Positions 45,905 to 55,220 of a stretch of 64,000 nt of DNA are shown here, piece by piece. The DNA comes from Lingula anatina (taxonomy: Eukaryota; Brachiopoda; Lingulata; Lingulida; Lingulidae): contig NW_019776043.1 in the NCBI RefSeq assembly GCF_001039355.2, positions 1-64,000 on the forward strand. Direction: 5' to 3'. How positions within the stretch are numbered: the stretch's first letter is position 1; each line of letters opens with the position of its first letter. The notes under the pieces were generated by a model. It did not search any database. It saw only the letters and a list, made by a program, of their open reading frames with translations, and was not told the DNA's origin. The position numbers were made by a program, and so were the translations under genes.

Positions 45905-46756
45905 ATGAGAGAATTTTTTTGCCTTGCCATTCTTTCTCTTGTGTATTTCGTTGTGGCTAAACCGCTGACAGAGGACCGAATTGAAAAACAAAACAACCAA
46001 CTTGCCACATTTCCAGGCAGCAAAAAGGACGGCAAAAGTAACAAACTATCCGAAACATTAAAGAAATTAGATGAAATTAAAGCAACGCCAGATGTTCGTG
46101 ACGGCGACGTTCCAAAGAGTGGACTGGACGATTATATTAATTCAGATATTGAAAGTAACCCATCTGAAGAACGATTATTCGACTTAGTTGCAAACGATGA
46201 GCAATTTCTAACATTCCTGAAAACTTACATTCATGTGAACAAGCCAGAATTGGAGGCGCATGCAACTGTCTATTTCGACCAACAAGCTCTAGAACGCGTT
46301 GCCAAGCTTGAGAAAATCTGTGAAATCGACGAAAAATTTGGTCAGTATCTTGAGGCATATCTATCTTCATCTGGCGATCGAATTAAAAATAGTGCTACGT
46401 CGCAACGTTCTGCGTCAGCGGCCGTTCATTATACAAAGTTCCAAAAGCGCAATGGCCTTTCCGCAGCACGGAAGAAAAGATTCATCAGTGGCATCAGCGG
46501 CAGTTCACCAACCGTAGAGGAATTGTTAGCGATGTTAGAACACCAAAAGCAAAACCGTGGCGGATATGGAAACTCAAGCTCGCGTTGGGGTCGGTCCGTT
46601 GGTAGCCGTAAGTCAACTCGGCGGTCAAAGCCTAAACTTGCCGAGGAACTCTTAGATTTGTTACAAAAGTACCAGAGGAAAGCCAACGGTTTCGGTGGCT
46701 CAGCGTCGCGCTGGGGGAGATCCGTGGGGGATGCGTTAACAACGATAGAGCAGTAG
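45905..46756 (+). CDS. Neuropeptide precursor yielding two predicted SRW-amide peptides
   Basis: A 283-aa secreted prohormone in one coding exon. Residues 1-18 form a signal peptide ending FVVA before KPLTED. Basic cleavage sites lie at 181-182 (KR), 189-192 (RKKR), 239-240 (RR) and 258-259 (RK). Two Gly-Arg sites (229-230 and 271-272) are amidation plus cleavage signals. Both follow SRW: GGYGNSSSRW (219-228) and ANGFGGSASRW (260-270), each then continuing GRSVG. Each is preceded by a short helix-prone stretch (VEELLAML at 204-211 and AEELLDLL at 246-253), so the C-terminal third is an internal duplication of about 33 residues. The first short peptide would need monobasic cleavage at Arg218, with Lys215 at the -4 position, or stays part of a longer 193-228 peptide. 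I do not recognise the family. The N-terminal two thirds has helix-like blocks and no cysteine pair pattern. Confidence 0.85.
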   Translation: MREFFCLAILSLVYFVVAKPLTEDRIEKQNNQLATFPGSKKDGKSNKLSETLKKLDEIKATPDVRDGDVPKSGLDDYINSDIESNPSEERLFDLVANDEQFLTFLKTYIHVNKPELEAHATVYFDQQALERVAKLEKICEIDEKFGQYLEAYLSSSGDRIKNSATSQRSASAAVHYTKFQKRNGLSAARKKRFISGISGSSPTVEELLAMLEHQKQNRGGYGNSSSRWGRSVGSRKSTRRSKPKLAEELLDLLQKYQRKANGFGGSASRWGRSVGDALTTIEQ

Positions 46757-47755
46757 CACTTGAACACTGGCACGTGCCGGATACGCCCACTGTACTTTCT
46801 ACGACTGGAATTCGAAAGACTCTGGATTATGACTAACTGCCATCACTAATGCTAACACATTAGCAGCCATGCGCACTTTCTCGTACAAATTGCACTAGAT
46901 GAATTCATAAGAACTAAACGCTGTTTACTCGATTTCTGAAAATAGCAGACTTTGTCCATGAACTCGACATCATTGATTTGAAAATGTACGGTTATGTGAC
47001 AGAAAATAAGTGCGCCAGTTTAACTGCGTATACATGGGAATATTACTGCATATGCTTTAAATTCTCTTTTATTTTCCTTACAGAACTTATCATTCCCAAA
47101 TTTTGAGACAAATGCAACTTCTTGTTAACTTGATCTATTACATGGATAGAAGAGGGTTGAGTTTTAGTGTCATTTACATATAACAGACAGGCAATTTTAC
47201 TTCAGGGTAAAGATTCGTTGCATCACTCTATTCTACAGTCAGCGCCTTTTACGATATTTAATTGAAAGACTGTGCATCTTTTAATCGTATTACCAAATAA
47301 TAATTCTAAAATGAAAAACTCCAAAGTCTTTGGTAAACCTGAGAATTTATAAGAGAAATACTGCCTCCTCACTGTGTTAAACATAAAGACAGGGTAAAAT
47401 TCCCAAAAGACGTCAATATCTCAATAAAGAAGAATCTCTCTTTTCAGCCTTTTTTAAATATCCTTATACATTCGCCTTATATTATTGCACAATTACTTGC
47501 ATTTCGCAATTAAACGAAGAGTGTTATTACTTTCACATTAGCGATAAAAGAGACTCTGAAATGCCGGGATATTTATTTGAATTAGAAGTTTCAGTTTGGT
47601 TTGAAATTTAGAATGGGGTCGACGGGGATAAGGCAGTGGCACTTGTGGACTAGGCAAACTTTCCGTTAGTTGGCTGTAAATAGAGCACTTGCTTATAGAA
47701 ATGGCGTAAACTATATATATATTTCCTGTCTTAATAAATGGATCAAATGAATAAA
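46757..47755 (+). other. 3' untranslated region of the neuropeptide gene
   Basis: AT-rich sequence after the stop codon, with AATAAA at 47733-47738 and again at 47750-47755 as likely polyadenylation signals. Confidence 0.5.
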
Positions 47756-48319
47756 TTGTAAATTATTTGAATGAACCCTTTGAGAATGCCTTCTCTTTTT
47801 ATCATTTGTTCAAACAATCCCCAATTCTTACGAATATGTAATGCATCATCCAAAAGCAATTTAATGGACAGTTTCCGATTAAAACTATTAAGATGGATTA
47901 TACACGCTTTATTAAATCTGTTATTAATGACAATAAAATTTAAACAATTATATATTATTACATATTTTTCTGGTAATTCGCATATCTATTAAAATAAAGT
48001 ATGCATTTCAGAAAATAGACGTTACAAGTTTTATGCCATAAAAAAAAAATAAGTCGGGAAATGGTAAAATGGTAAAAGTCATTGAGACATTGGAGACAAC
48101 CCCCCCTTTTTTTAGCTATTTAAAGAAATAAAACATACTTTCCAAAAGTCCAATTAAATATAGAGATTAAATGCAGTGTCCCACGGACGACGCTGTTCAT
48201 AGCGCCGTTTTGGGGAGAAAATACCGTTTCGGTTTTGGGGTTTTCTCTATATCCGAGATAGTTATCTAAATGATGTAAGGGGCATCATTAAGCTGGGTGC
48301 AATCGAAGATCAGCTAGCC
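47756..48319. other. No gene seen
   Basis: AT-rich intergenic sequence with short A and C tracts. No exon is recognised. Confidence 0.5.
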
Positions 48320-48539
48320 TTAGAGTGTATTCCCAGAGATTTAGATCGATCCATCCCCGTGGGGAGTCTCACTAGATTACTGTCAGCTTAGCCGGCTTAA
48401 ATGTCTGTCCCGCTTACTAAAAGCTGTAAGGGGATAATTAACTTCCGTGCGCGGTCGGCTGACTGCAATTTAGCGTGAACCCCCAGGGAGTTAGGTCGAT
48501 CTAGCAAGAACGATCTAAATCTCTGGGAATGCCCTCTTA
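48320..48539 (+). repeat. Foldback MITE family F1, copy 4
   Basis: The best preserved copy. Left end TTAGAGTGTATTCCCAGAG with GATTTAGATCGATCC; right end CGATCTAAATCTCTGGGAAT then GCCCTCTTA. The arms are inverse over about 100 bp (AGTCTCACTAGATTACTGTC against GACTGCAATTTAGCGTGAA). Confidence 0.85.
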
Positions 48540-49107
48540 CTGTACACCACTCACTGTGTACACTGTAATGATAACATAGGCTGTGGTAATGCTAGATAAT
48601 TGCAGTAGATGTGATATCGCATTCAAGTACACTCGAATCTTCTACAAAGGGGTTGATATAGACGCATTAAAACAAAAGAATCAATAGTGGGATAGCTGGC
48701 TGCTGTACTCGACTGTAAGGCGTATCCCCTTCCTTATTAAATATTAATGAGCTATCTAAATATACACGTCTTTAACATACATGTGGCTAAAAACTTTCAC
48801 AGATTTCATAAAGTTTTAACAGTGATGCGTTTAAGGCAAATTAAAATTTACAACCCATGTAAATAAGAATTTAATGCATAGTTCTAGTTTTTTCTCGATC
48901 TAAACTGAATAAATACACAAAAAAATACTTTCTACGTGTATGAGGAAACGTTTGGAAATGATTATTTCACAAAAAATATACAAAATATACGGGTTGTTGC
49001 GTGATGCGATATCAAGGCCTATGATAAAGGCGAATGCACAGTACTATAAGCAACTCAGTTACAAAAATTCTCAAATGTACAGTTAGAATTACTGCTAGTT
49101 TTTCACC
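48540..49107. other. No gene seen
   Basis: AT-rich flank of the broken membrane-protein gene; nothing recognised. Confidence 0.5.
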
Positions 49108-50745
49108 TCAAGTCATCCTCTTGCAACGTCCGACGTCAAAGCACTGACACATATCTACCTCTCCTCCACTGAAATGCTTTTCCCAGAACTTGATATTGTT
49201 TTTGGAAACGGTTCCGAAAACAGCATCGGCATCACATGTCTTGAAATGTCCTAAGTCAAGTTGAAACGGTTTCCTGGCTCCACAGAATAATTTTTCGTTG
49301 CTGGGTGAATCACTGGGCTTCCAGCTAGAAACACTGGTATTCGGCATAATCATTTGAAATTCTAAAGTTACATCAACCGAGTCGTTTTGAAGATTACAGT
49401 CGCCGGGCGAACTTCGGGTCTCTATCTTGTAGTCGTAGAATATTGCAGACTTGCTTGACATGTTCTCAAAGTGTTGTTCCAAATTGAAAACACATTTCCA
49501 GACTGTGTGGCATCCGATGTTTGGTTTTCGGTTGATAAAGTGAGGCTACTGGTGCTGAATGGAGCGGCGGTTGTTGTGGGTGTGTGTCCCGTTGTCGTGT
49601 CCGGTATGAACGAACGTGCTGAATTGAACGGATATTCCACGCTGGTTGATATGTTATTGACAGGGGTCAGTTCTGTATTTGTCCGTTGGTTAAAATTTGT
49701 GGTTCTCTCCGTCCACTGGTCAGAAGAATGGTTGTTCGGAATTGTCTCTATAAACGCCCTTGTCTGAGCAGTCGATGTGTTTGTCGCGTTGTCATGGATA
49801 CCAAATATGTTACATGGGAGTCTTATGTCCATACCACCTGATCCAGCTTCAAAAACTACATTGGCGTACGTCAAAATGGCGACTCGTGCTAATTTGCTTG
49901 ATTGGTTCACTTTCTCATAAGCTGAGTGTGAAAAGTTGATGTTGGCCCTGGCCACTATTGCTATATCAACGTCATTGTCTATGGATACCAGGTTAAACAT
50001 AGTCTAGGAATCAATCCAACCTGCTGGATCCGTCCTTTTGTCGAACTCAAGGCTGTCAATTTACAGGTTGGTTTTATCCATGTGTACATCCACGTGCTCA
50101 TTGTTCATCATCGGCAATATGGCCGCACAATCCATAAGAAATCCTGCAATAGATATTGCAGTTACTAAAATTACAAAAATGAATGACAACAACTGAAATA
50201 GAGAGTGCCCACATCTGCAGGTACACGATGCAATGCAACACTTAAGCCAAGACGAACCTGCTTTGTACGCCGTTGATGCTAAACTTGCAGCTCTTGACAC
50301 AAAAGCTGCAGCTGATTTAACTTTTGTCGGTACTAAACATGACCCAGTCGAGAACATTCTTATTGTCAGATATGCTAAAGGAAGGTCCTCTAGGGACTCT
50401 TCAACAAGCGCTATTACCAGTGCAATGAGTAACTGTATGTCCAGCTTTCCGCCTTCTTTTCTGTCTTCTTCTCTGTCTTCATCTCTGATATACTTTTCGA
50501 TTGCGAAAGTATATGTTATAGACGGTGTGTGCCACATATACTATAGTTCCAATGATACAAAATTGATCATAAGTTTCGTGCAAATAAGACGTCAGTCCTG
50601 GGTCATTCGGTTCTTGGTAATAGAAATCGTATTCTTTAAGTTCGATGTAGGCCAACCAGTCAGTGAGAACATCAAAAGATGTTAATATTAAACTAACTGC
50701 TGGTATAATATACAAGTGGTTAAGATAGCCTTTACACATCCCCAT
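49108..50745 (-). pseudogene. Broken copy of the four-helix membrane protein
   Basis: This reads on the minus strand from ATG at 50745 (MGMCKGYLNHLY) to the end matching the CFDVG-CKRMT C-terminus of the intact copy at 55221-56888, in the same order and without introns. It is disabled at several places. The frame shifts at about 50505-50525, between the second and third helices. There are two in-frame stops (TAA after MDKTNL near 50061, TAG after PAGWIDS near 50002). A net 28-bp deletion near 49465 shifts the frame again. The Thr-rich central part and the Cys-containing end are otherwise well conserved, so the decay is recent. An assembly error could explain one lesion but hardly all four. 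Confidence 0.85.
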
Positions 50746-50756
50746 TCTAAACTCTT

Positions 50757-50912
50757 GTGGATACCAAATATGTTACCTCGAAGTCTTATATGTTGATACA
50801 CTTTTCCCCCCCCGCCCCCCGCCCCCCGCCCGATCCAGCTCCAACAAAGGCGTAGGTTACAATGGCAACACCTTTACTTCCAGATAAGCTCTGTGTAAAA
50901 TGTGAACATTAA
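50757..50912 (-). pseudogene. Fragment of the membrane-protein gene (middle part)
   Basis: GGATACCAAATATGTTAC and GATCCAGCTCC..., then a degenerate ATAAGCTCTGTGTAAAATG, match the minus-strand sequence at about 49796-49940. A C-rich tract (50806-50831) replaces part of the body. It lies directly upstream of the broken copy, as a partial extra copy in the same orientation. Confidence 0.7.
50806..50831 (-). other. G-tract cluster with quadruplex potential
   Basis: Several runs of six to eight C separated by single G on the plus strand, giving adjacent G-runs on the minus strand. Four G-runs in such a short distance can form a G-quadruplex. Confidence 0.4.
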
Positions 50913-51447
50913 TACATACACTTTAAAGCGTTTTTCTAAACTAGTGTTGATCAGCCTTACTATTGTACTTGTCAAGGGTATTTGCATATCACGAATGCTT
51001 TCACAACTGCTTTTGTCAAAAAGTTCTTTTGTTGAAAAGCAGAGTACTTAAAACATTTATTTATACACTGTTGCTCAGAATTGTTGTCACACCTATTAAA
51101 ATTTACGGATTTCTGGCTAGTATACATAATAGAAAGAAAAAAGAAAACGAATTTTCCCACCTTTTAGATCTGTTGATAGTTTTTCCATCCCACCGCCTTA
51201 CCAATGAGGTTGCATGATGGCCGCTGTCGACCAATCGAAAATTAGAAATGCTCATCGCTTTCTTTTTAAATACCAATGATATTGACATTTATTACATAGG
51301 GCATGCGTTTCTGTGAAAGGAAATTATATCCCATAGGAACATATTTCTTAACTATGTAGAAATACAGGTGGAAATCTAGGTTCGGGTCATCCTAGGGAAC
51401 GAAAGTGTTTTGCTTTTCGCGCCGGTGTGACGAAACTAAGGATCCGT
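50913..51447. other. No gene seen
   Basis: AT-rich spacer between gene fragments. Short open frames on both strands have no recognisable similarity. Confidence 0.45.
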
Positions 51448-51583
51448 GTGACAGAGAGTCCACCCTCCATTCAATTATACAGGTTAGGGTTAGCCTGACG
51501 GAAGTGGCTCAAAATCTAGGGCGAGGCTTACGTGTGCAAATGAATGGGAACCAGATTCTCTATCAATGGGGTCTCTCTGTCAC
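51448..51583 (+). repeat. MITE family F3, copy 2
   Basis: A 136-bp element with perfect 11-bp inverted ends GTGACAGAGAG and CTCTCTGTCAC. It shares its body with 1190-1326 and 60755-60815. A gene fragment begins ten bases beyond its right end, and the truncated third copy has a related fragment in the same place, so element and fragment were probably copied together. Confidence 0.8.
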
Positions 51584-51592
51584 TTCGCACCG

Positions 51593-51784
51593 GATACCAA
51601 TGTTTCTAACTGGTAGAAAAGCGATCCATCCAGCAATAAAAAATTTCGTGAAAAAAAGGAAAAAAACGTTAAAACTTGACTTTTGACATTTCAAGAATTA
51701 TAGCGCCGATTCTGCGTTCGGGGCCCGTTTCAAAAACAGTGTCAAGTTTTGGGAAAAGCATTTCATTGGCGGACAGGTAGATAG
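51593..51784 (+). pseudogene. Fragment of the membrane-protein gene (3' end)
   Basis: Starts GATACCAATGTTTC and continues through CCGATTCTGCG, GTCAAGTTTTGGGAAAAGCA and CAGGTAGATAG. It aligns with the last ~190 coding bases of the intact copy (about 56655-56845). It contains in-frame stops and small indels. Confidence 0.8.
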
Positions 51785-51966
51785 TTACCATATAATTAAT
51801 GAATAACTAACAATTATTTTCATTAATTAATTAATCAATAACTTACCATGATTTAATTAATTAATAACTAACCATTATCTAATTAATTCATCATTACCAA
51901 AATTTTATCATTCCTTCTTTAGGCGATTTTATAATTCTGTTTTATATCGAAATTCCTCGCTCTAAT
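51785..51966 (+). repeat. TTAATTAA-rich low-complexity stretch
   Basis: Irregular repeats of ATTAATTAAT and ACTAACCATTA type. A shorter version follows the second 3' fragment at 61013-61080. Confidence 0.7.
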
Positions 51967-52092
51967 AATATCGGAAGAGATGACAGAATTTAAAATGCGA
52001 AAAGAGTAAGGAATCGACCATCCGCAGGAACAGCCTAACCCCCTGTTGCACTAACAATCATATCAGTTCATCCTAGGTCTATCATCTATCTA

Positions 52093-52132
<40 letters not shown>

Positions 52133-52748
52133 AACAAAAATCTCTAAAATTGTATCCGCTATCGCCGACAAAATTTTACTATAAGCGCACAAACTCACAA
52201 ACAAGCAGAGTAATAGACTGGCAAAATTGTTTTCAAAAGTGATGAAAATACTAGATATTTATTTATTTATATATATTATATTTTTCATTTAAAGGGAAAA
52301 GGCGAAGAATGGGGCACAACGAAAACTAAGGAAGGGGTACGTGCTCTCTATTCCCTCTCCAGGATTCACCATTGAAATATAATATCAGCCATAAAAGGAA
52401 AAAGAAACTATAGACAATGTACTTCTTATATGTAAACCATGCTGTTGAAATGATGAACACATTTTGTCTGTTAGTACGTGCATAGCTATCATGTGTGTCT
52501 GTAGTCGCCGTCGTCGTCGCCGCCGTGCATTCTCAGAAATAAGTGCAAAACAGTTTGACCTTTTGTTCTTAAAAGATACAGAATAGATGAATATTAGGGC
52601 AGGTCACCTTTGAAATCAGCTTGATTGGACTATTTTTCCTAAAAAAATTCAAGATTTCGTAACTTCCGGGGGCTATAAGATATTGTGCAACGTTTGGGCA
52701 CTGAAAGCAACCTTGACTCTGTTACTTAATTCGGTCCTTAAATGTAGA
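51967..52748 (+). repeat. Repeat block R, copy 1 (left of gap)
   Basis: Starts AATATCGGAAGAGATGACAG and contains a poly-A tract, AAACTCACAAACAAGCAGAG, a (GTC)n-like run GTCGCCGTCGTCGTCGCCG and ACTTCCGGGGGCTATAAGAT. It stops at the N run. The same sequence resumes to the right of the gap and again at 61158. Open frames in it are not conserved as proteins in any way I can test. Confidence 0.85.
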
Positions 52749-52873
52749 NNNNNNNNNNNNNNNNNNNNNNNNNNNNNNNNNNNNNNNNNNNNNNNNNNNN
52801 NNNNNNNNNNNNNNNNNNNNNNNNNNNNNNNNNNNNNNNNNNNNNNNNNNNNNNNNNNNNNNNNNNNNNNNNN
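52749..52873. other. Assembly gap (125 N)
   Basis: A run of 125 unknown bases. The sequence on its left (52015-52748) repeats almost exactly on its right (52892-53625), so the true gap may not exist or may join two alleles. Open frames drawn across it are meaningless. Confidence 0.98.
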
Positions 52874-53769
52874 AAAAGGAGAAAAAATTAAGGAATCGAC
52901 CACCCGCAGAAACAGCCTAACCCCCTGTTGCACTAACAATCATATCAGTTCATCCTAGGTCTATCATCTATCTACAAAAAAAAAAAAAAAAAAAAAAAAA
53001 TGCAACAAAAATCTCTAAAATTGTAGCCGCTATCGCCGACAAAATTTTACTATAAGCGCACAAACTCACAAACAAGCAGAGTAATAGACTGGCAAAATTG
53101 TTTTCAAAAGTGATGAAAATACTAGATATTTATTTATTTATATATATTATATTTTTCATTTAAAGGGAAAAGGCGAAGAATGGGGCACAACGAAAACTAA
53201 GGAAGGGGTACGTGCTCTCTATTCCCTCTCCAGGATTCACCATTGAAATATAATATCAGCCATAAAAGGAAAAAGAAACTATAGACAATGTACTTCTTAT
53301 ATGTAAACCATGCTGTTGAAATGATGAACACATTTTGTCTGTTAGTACGTGCATAGCTATCATGTGTGTCTGTAGTCGCCGTCGTCGTCGCCGCCGTGCA
53401 TTCTCAGAAATAAGTGCAAAACAGTTTGACCTTTTGTTCTTAAAAGATACAGAATAGATGAATCTTAGTAAAGGGCAGGTCACCTTTGAAATCAGCTTGA
53501 TTGGACTATTTTTCCTAAAAAAATTCAAGATTTCGTAACTTCCGGGGGCTATAAGATATTGTGCAACGTTTGGGCACTGAAAGCAACCTTGACTCTGTTA
53601 CTTAATTCGGTCCTTAAATGTAGAGTAGAAGCCTGAACGACTGTCTCTAAATGTTGCACCTCTTTTTCTATAGATACACTTTAGAACTTGACTGTTCTCT
53701 ACAGCGTCTTTTCCTTTCCTCTGTAGTTTGACATATTACTCAAAACTGAAGAAATATTGCCATTCTATC
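52874..53769 (+). repeat. Repeat block R, copy 2 (right of gap)
   Basis: Nearly identical to 52015-52748, with a few substitutions and small indels (for example GAATATTAGGGCAGG against GAATCTTAGTAAAGGGCAGG), then extending past the point where copy 1 is cut by the gap. A third, more diverged copy starts at 61158. Confidence 0.85.
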
Positions 53770-54243
53770 TTAACAATCTAGGCAATATTGTCCCCGGAAG
53801 TGGGTACGTCTCGCAATAACGACGCGACATCGCGGTATTGTGGCGCACATGCAAACGAGACAAAGGTGCCCTATTGCATCATAATTGACAACCTTTTTCT
53901 GCTTTTTGTCTGTACATTTGACAGTTTTGTTGCCCTGATTTTGCACACAACGCAAGCAAAACATTGCCTAGCTACCACCGTTTGTATGATGTGCCAAACC
54001 GGCAGGTACAATGAAAAAGCGTAATTTGAGCTTATCCTCTAGTATTGTTAACGATCGCGTCAATGAAAGATTACTAGTAAGGATTGACTGAGACTGAGTC
54101 AACAAGACTAATGGAGTGCTTGTTTGAAAGTGAAAGTGCAGTATTGGTTCTCAGCCGTCGAAAAGGCTACCGGTGAGATTAATGCAATATATACTTTTAC
54201 AAGATATATAGCACCAGCTAGCTTACTGCATGAGTACGTCCAG
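53770..54243 (+). repeat. Repeat block W, copy 1
   Basis: From TAACAATCTAGGCAATATTG through CCCCGGAAGTGGGTACGTCT and GTACAATGAAAAAGCGTAAT to TCCAGTAGC. Copies lie at about 62083-62558 and 63470-63935. Open frames of 60-80 codons occur on both strands at the same places, which fits a young non-coding repeat as well as a gene. Confidence 0.75.
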
Positions 54244-54997
54244 TAGCATTTAAATTATGTTCATTCAGCCATAATCAGCTTTTCAAACCACTATTCAAGG
54301 GGTACACGGACGGAATACTGATTAGAAATCATCTAGGATGATACAAGGCAAAAGTAGAATCTAAAACATTGTCCCAAGACAAGTCCTAAAAGTGTAAACT
54401 CCAATAATGTACACCAATTACAGCTGTTTAGACTATAACATCTCAGACGGTTATAAACAAGAACAGTTTGGTGATATATTGTCTCAAACATTTTCAATAA
54501 AATTTTATAAACGCAGCAGAGCGCTAATCCCCTTGTATTCATAGCTACACCGAATAGTTTGACATTGTGTCAGCAGACAGCTGCTTTTGTAAAGCAAGAA
54601 AGGCTTAACCTAAAAACTGGTAGCATTTAAATTATGCTCATTCAGCCATAATAAGCTATTCAAACCACTATTCAAGGGGTACGCGGATGGAATACTGATT
54701 AAAAATAATCTAGGATGATACAAGGCAAAAGTAGAATCTAAAACATTGTCCCAAGACAAGTCCTAAAAGAGTAAACTCCAATAATGTACACCAATTACAG
54801 CTGTTTAGACTATAACATCTCAGACGGTTATAAACAAGAACAGGTTGGTGATATATTGTCTCAAACATTTTCAATAAAATTCTATAAACGCACCAGAGCG
54901 CGTATCCCCCTGTATTCATAGCTATACCGAATAGTTTGACATTGTGTCAGCAGACAGCTGCTTTTGTAAAACAAGAAAGGCTAAACCTAAAAACTGG
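54244..54997 (+). repeat. 377-bp tandem duplication
   Basis: Two direct copies of exactly 377 bp, 54244-54620 and 54621-54997, each starting TAGCATTTAAATTATG and ending AACCTAAAAACTGG, with few differences. A third copy, split by a SINE, starts near 62559, and a fourth begins at about 63937 and runs off the window. The second copy abuts the upstream region of the intact membrane-protein gene. Confidence 0.88.
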
Positions 54998-55220
54998 TCA
55001 GATCATATTTCCATTTAGACCTTACAAGTTTCAGGGGTGAAATGCGCAGGATAAAAACGAAACTTCGTAACCACGCTGCCAAAGGGATACTGGTAAGATC
55101 AATAGTATTGGCATTAGAAAATCACGACGGGGAAGTTAGGCCTGCCAGAATTTAACCGACGAAATCTAACCATTGAATTTTCATAAATCTCACAAGGTGG
55201 AGTTAGTGGATGTGAACATA

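Noticed and set aside
52673-52958. Open frames on both strands spanning the N run
   Set aside because: They run through 125 unknown bases, so any translation across it is meaningless.
53256-53964. Repeated 64-90-codon frames in blocks R and W (again at 61574 and 62083)
   Set aside because: Same reason: frames are open on both strands of the same repeats, and block W copy 3 does not keep them intact.
54333-54919. A 69-codon minus-strand frame repeated at 54333, 54710 and 62645
   Set aside because: Its conservation follows from the young 377-bp repeat it sits in. There is no recognisable domain and no excess of silent change that I can demonstrate.
55173-55220. A start at 55173 for the membrane protein
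   Set aside because: The codon there is TTG. The first ATG in frame is at 55221, which is the more credible start for an animal gene unless an upstream exon exists.
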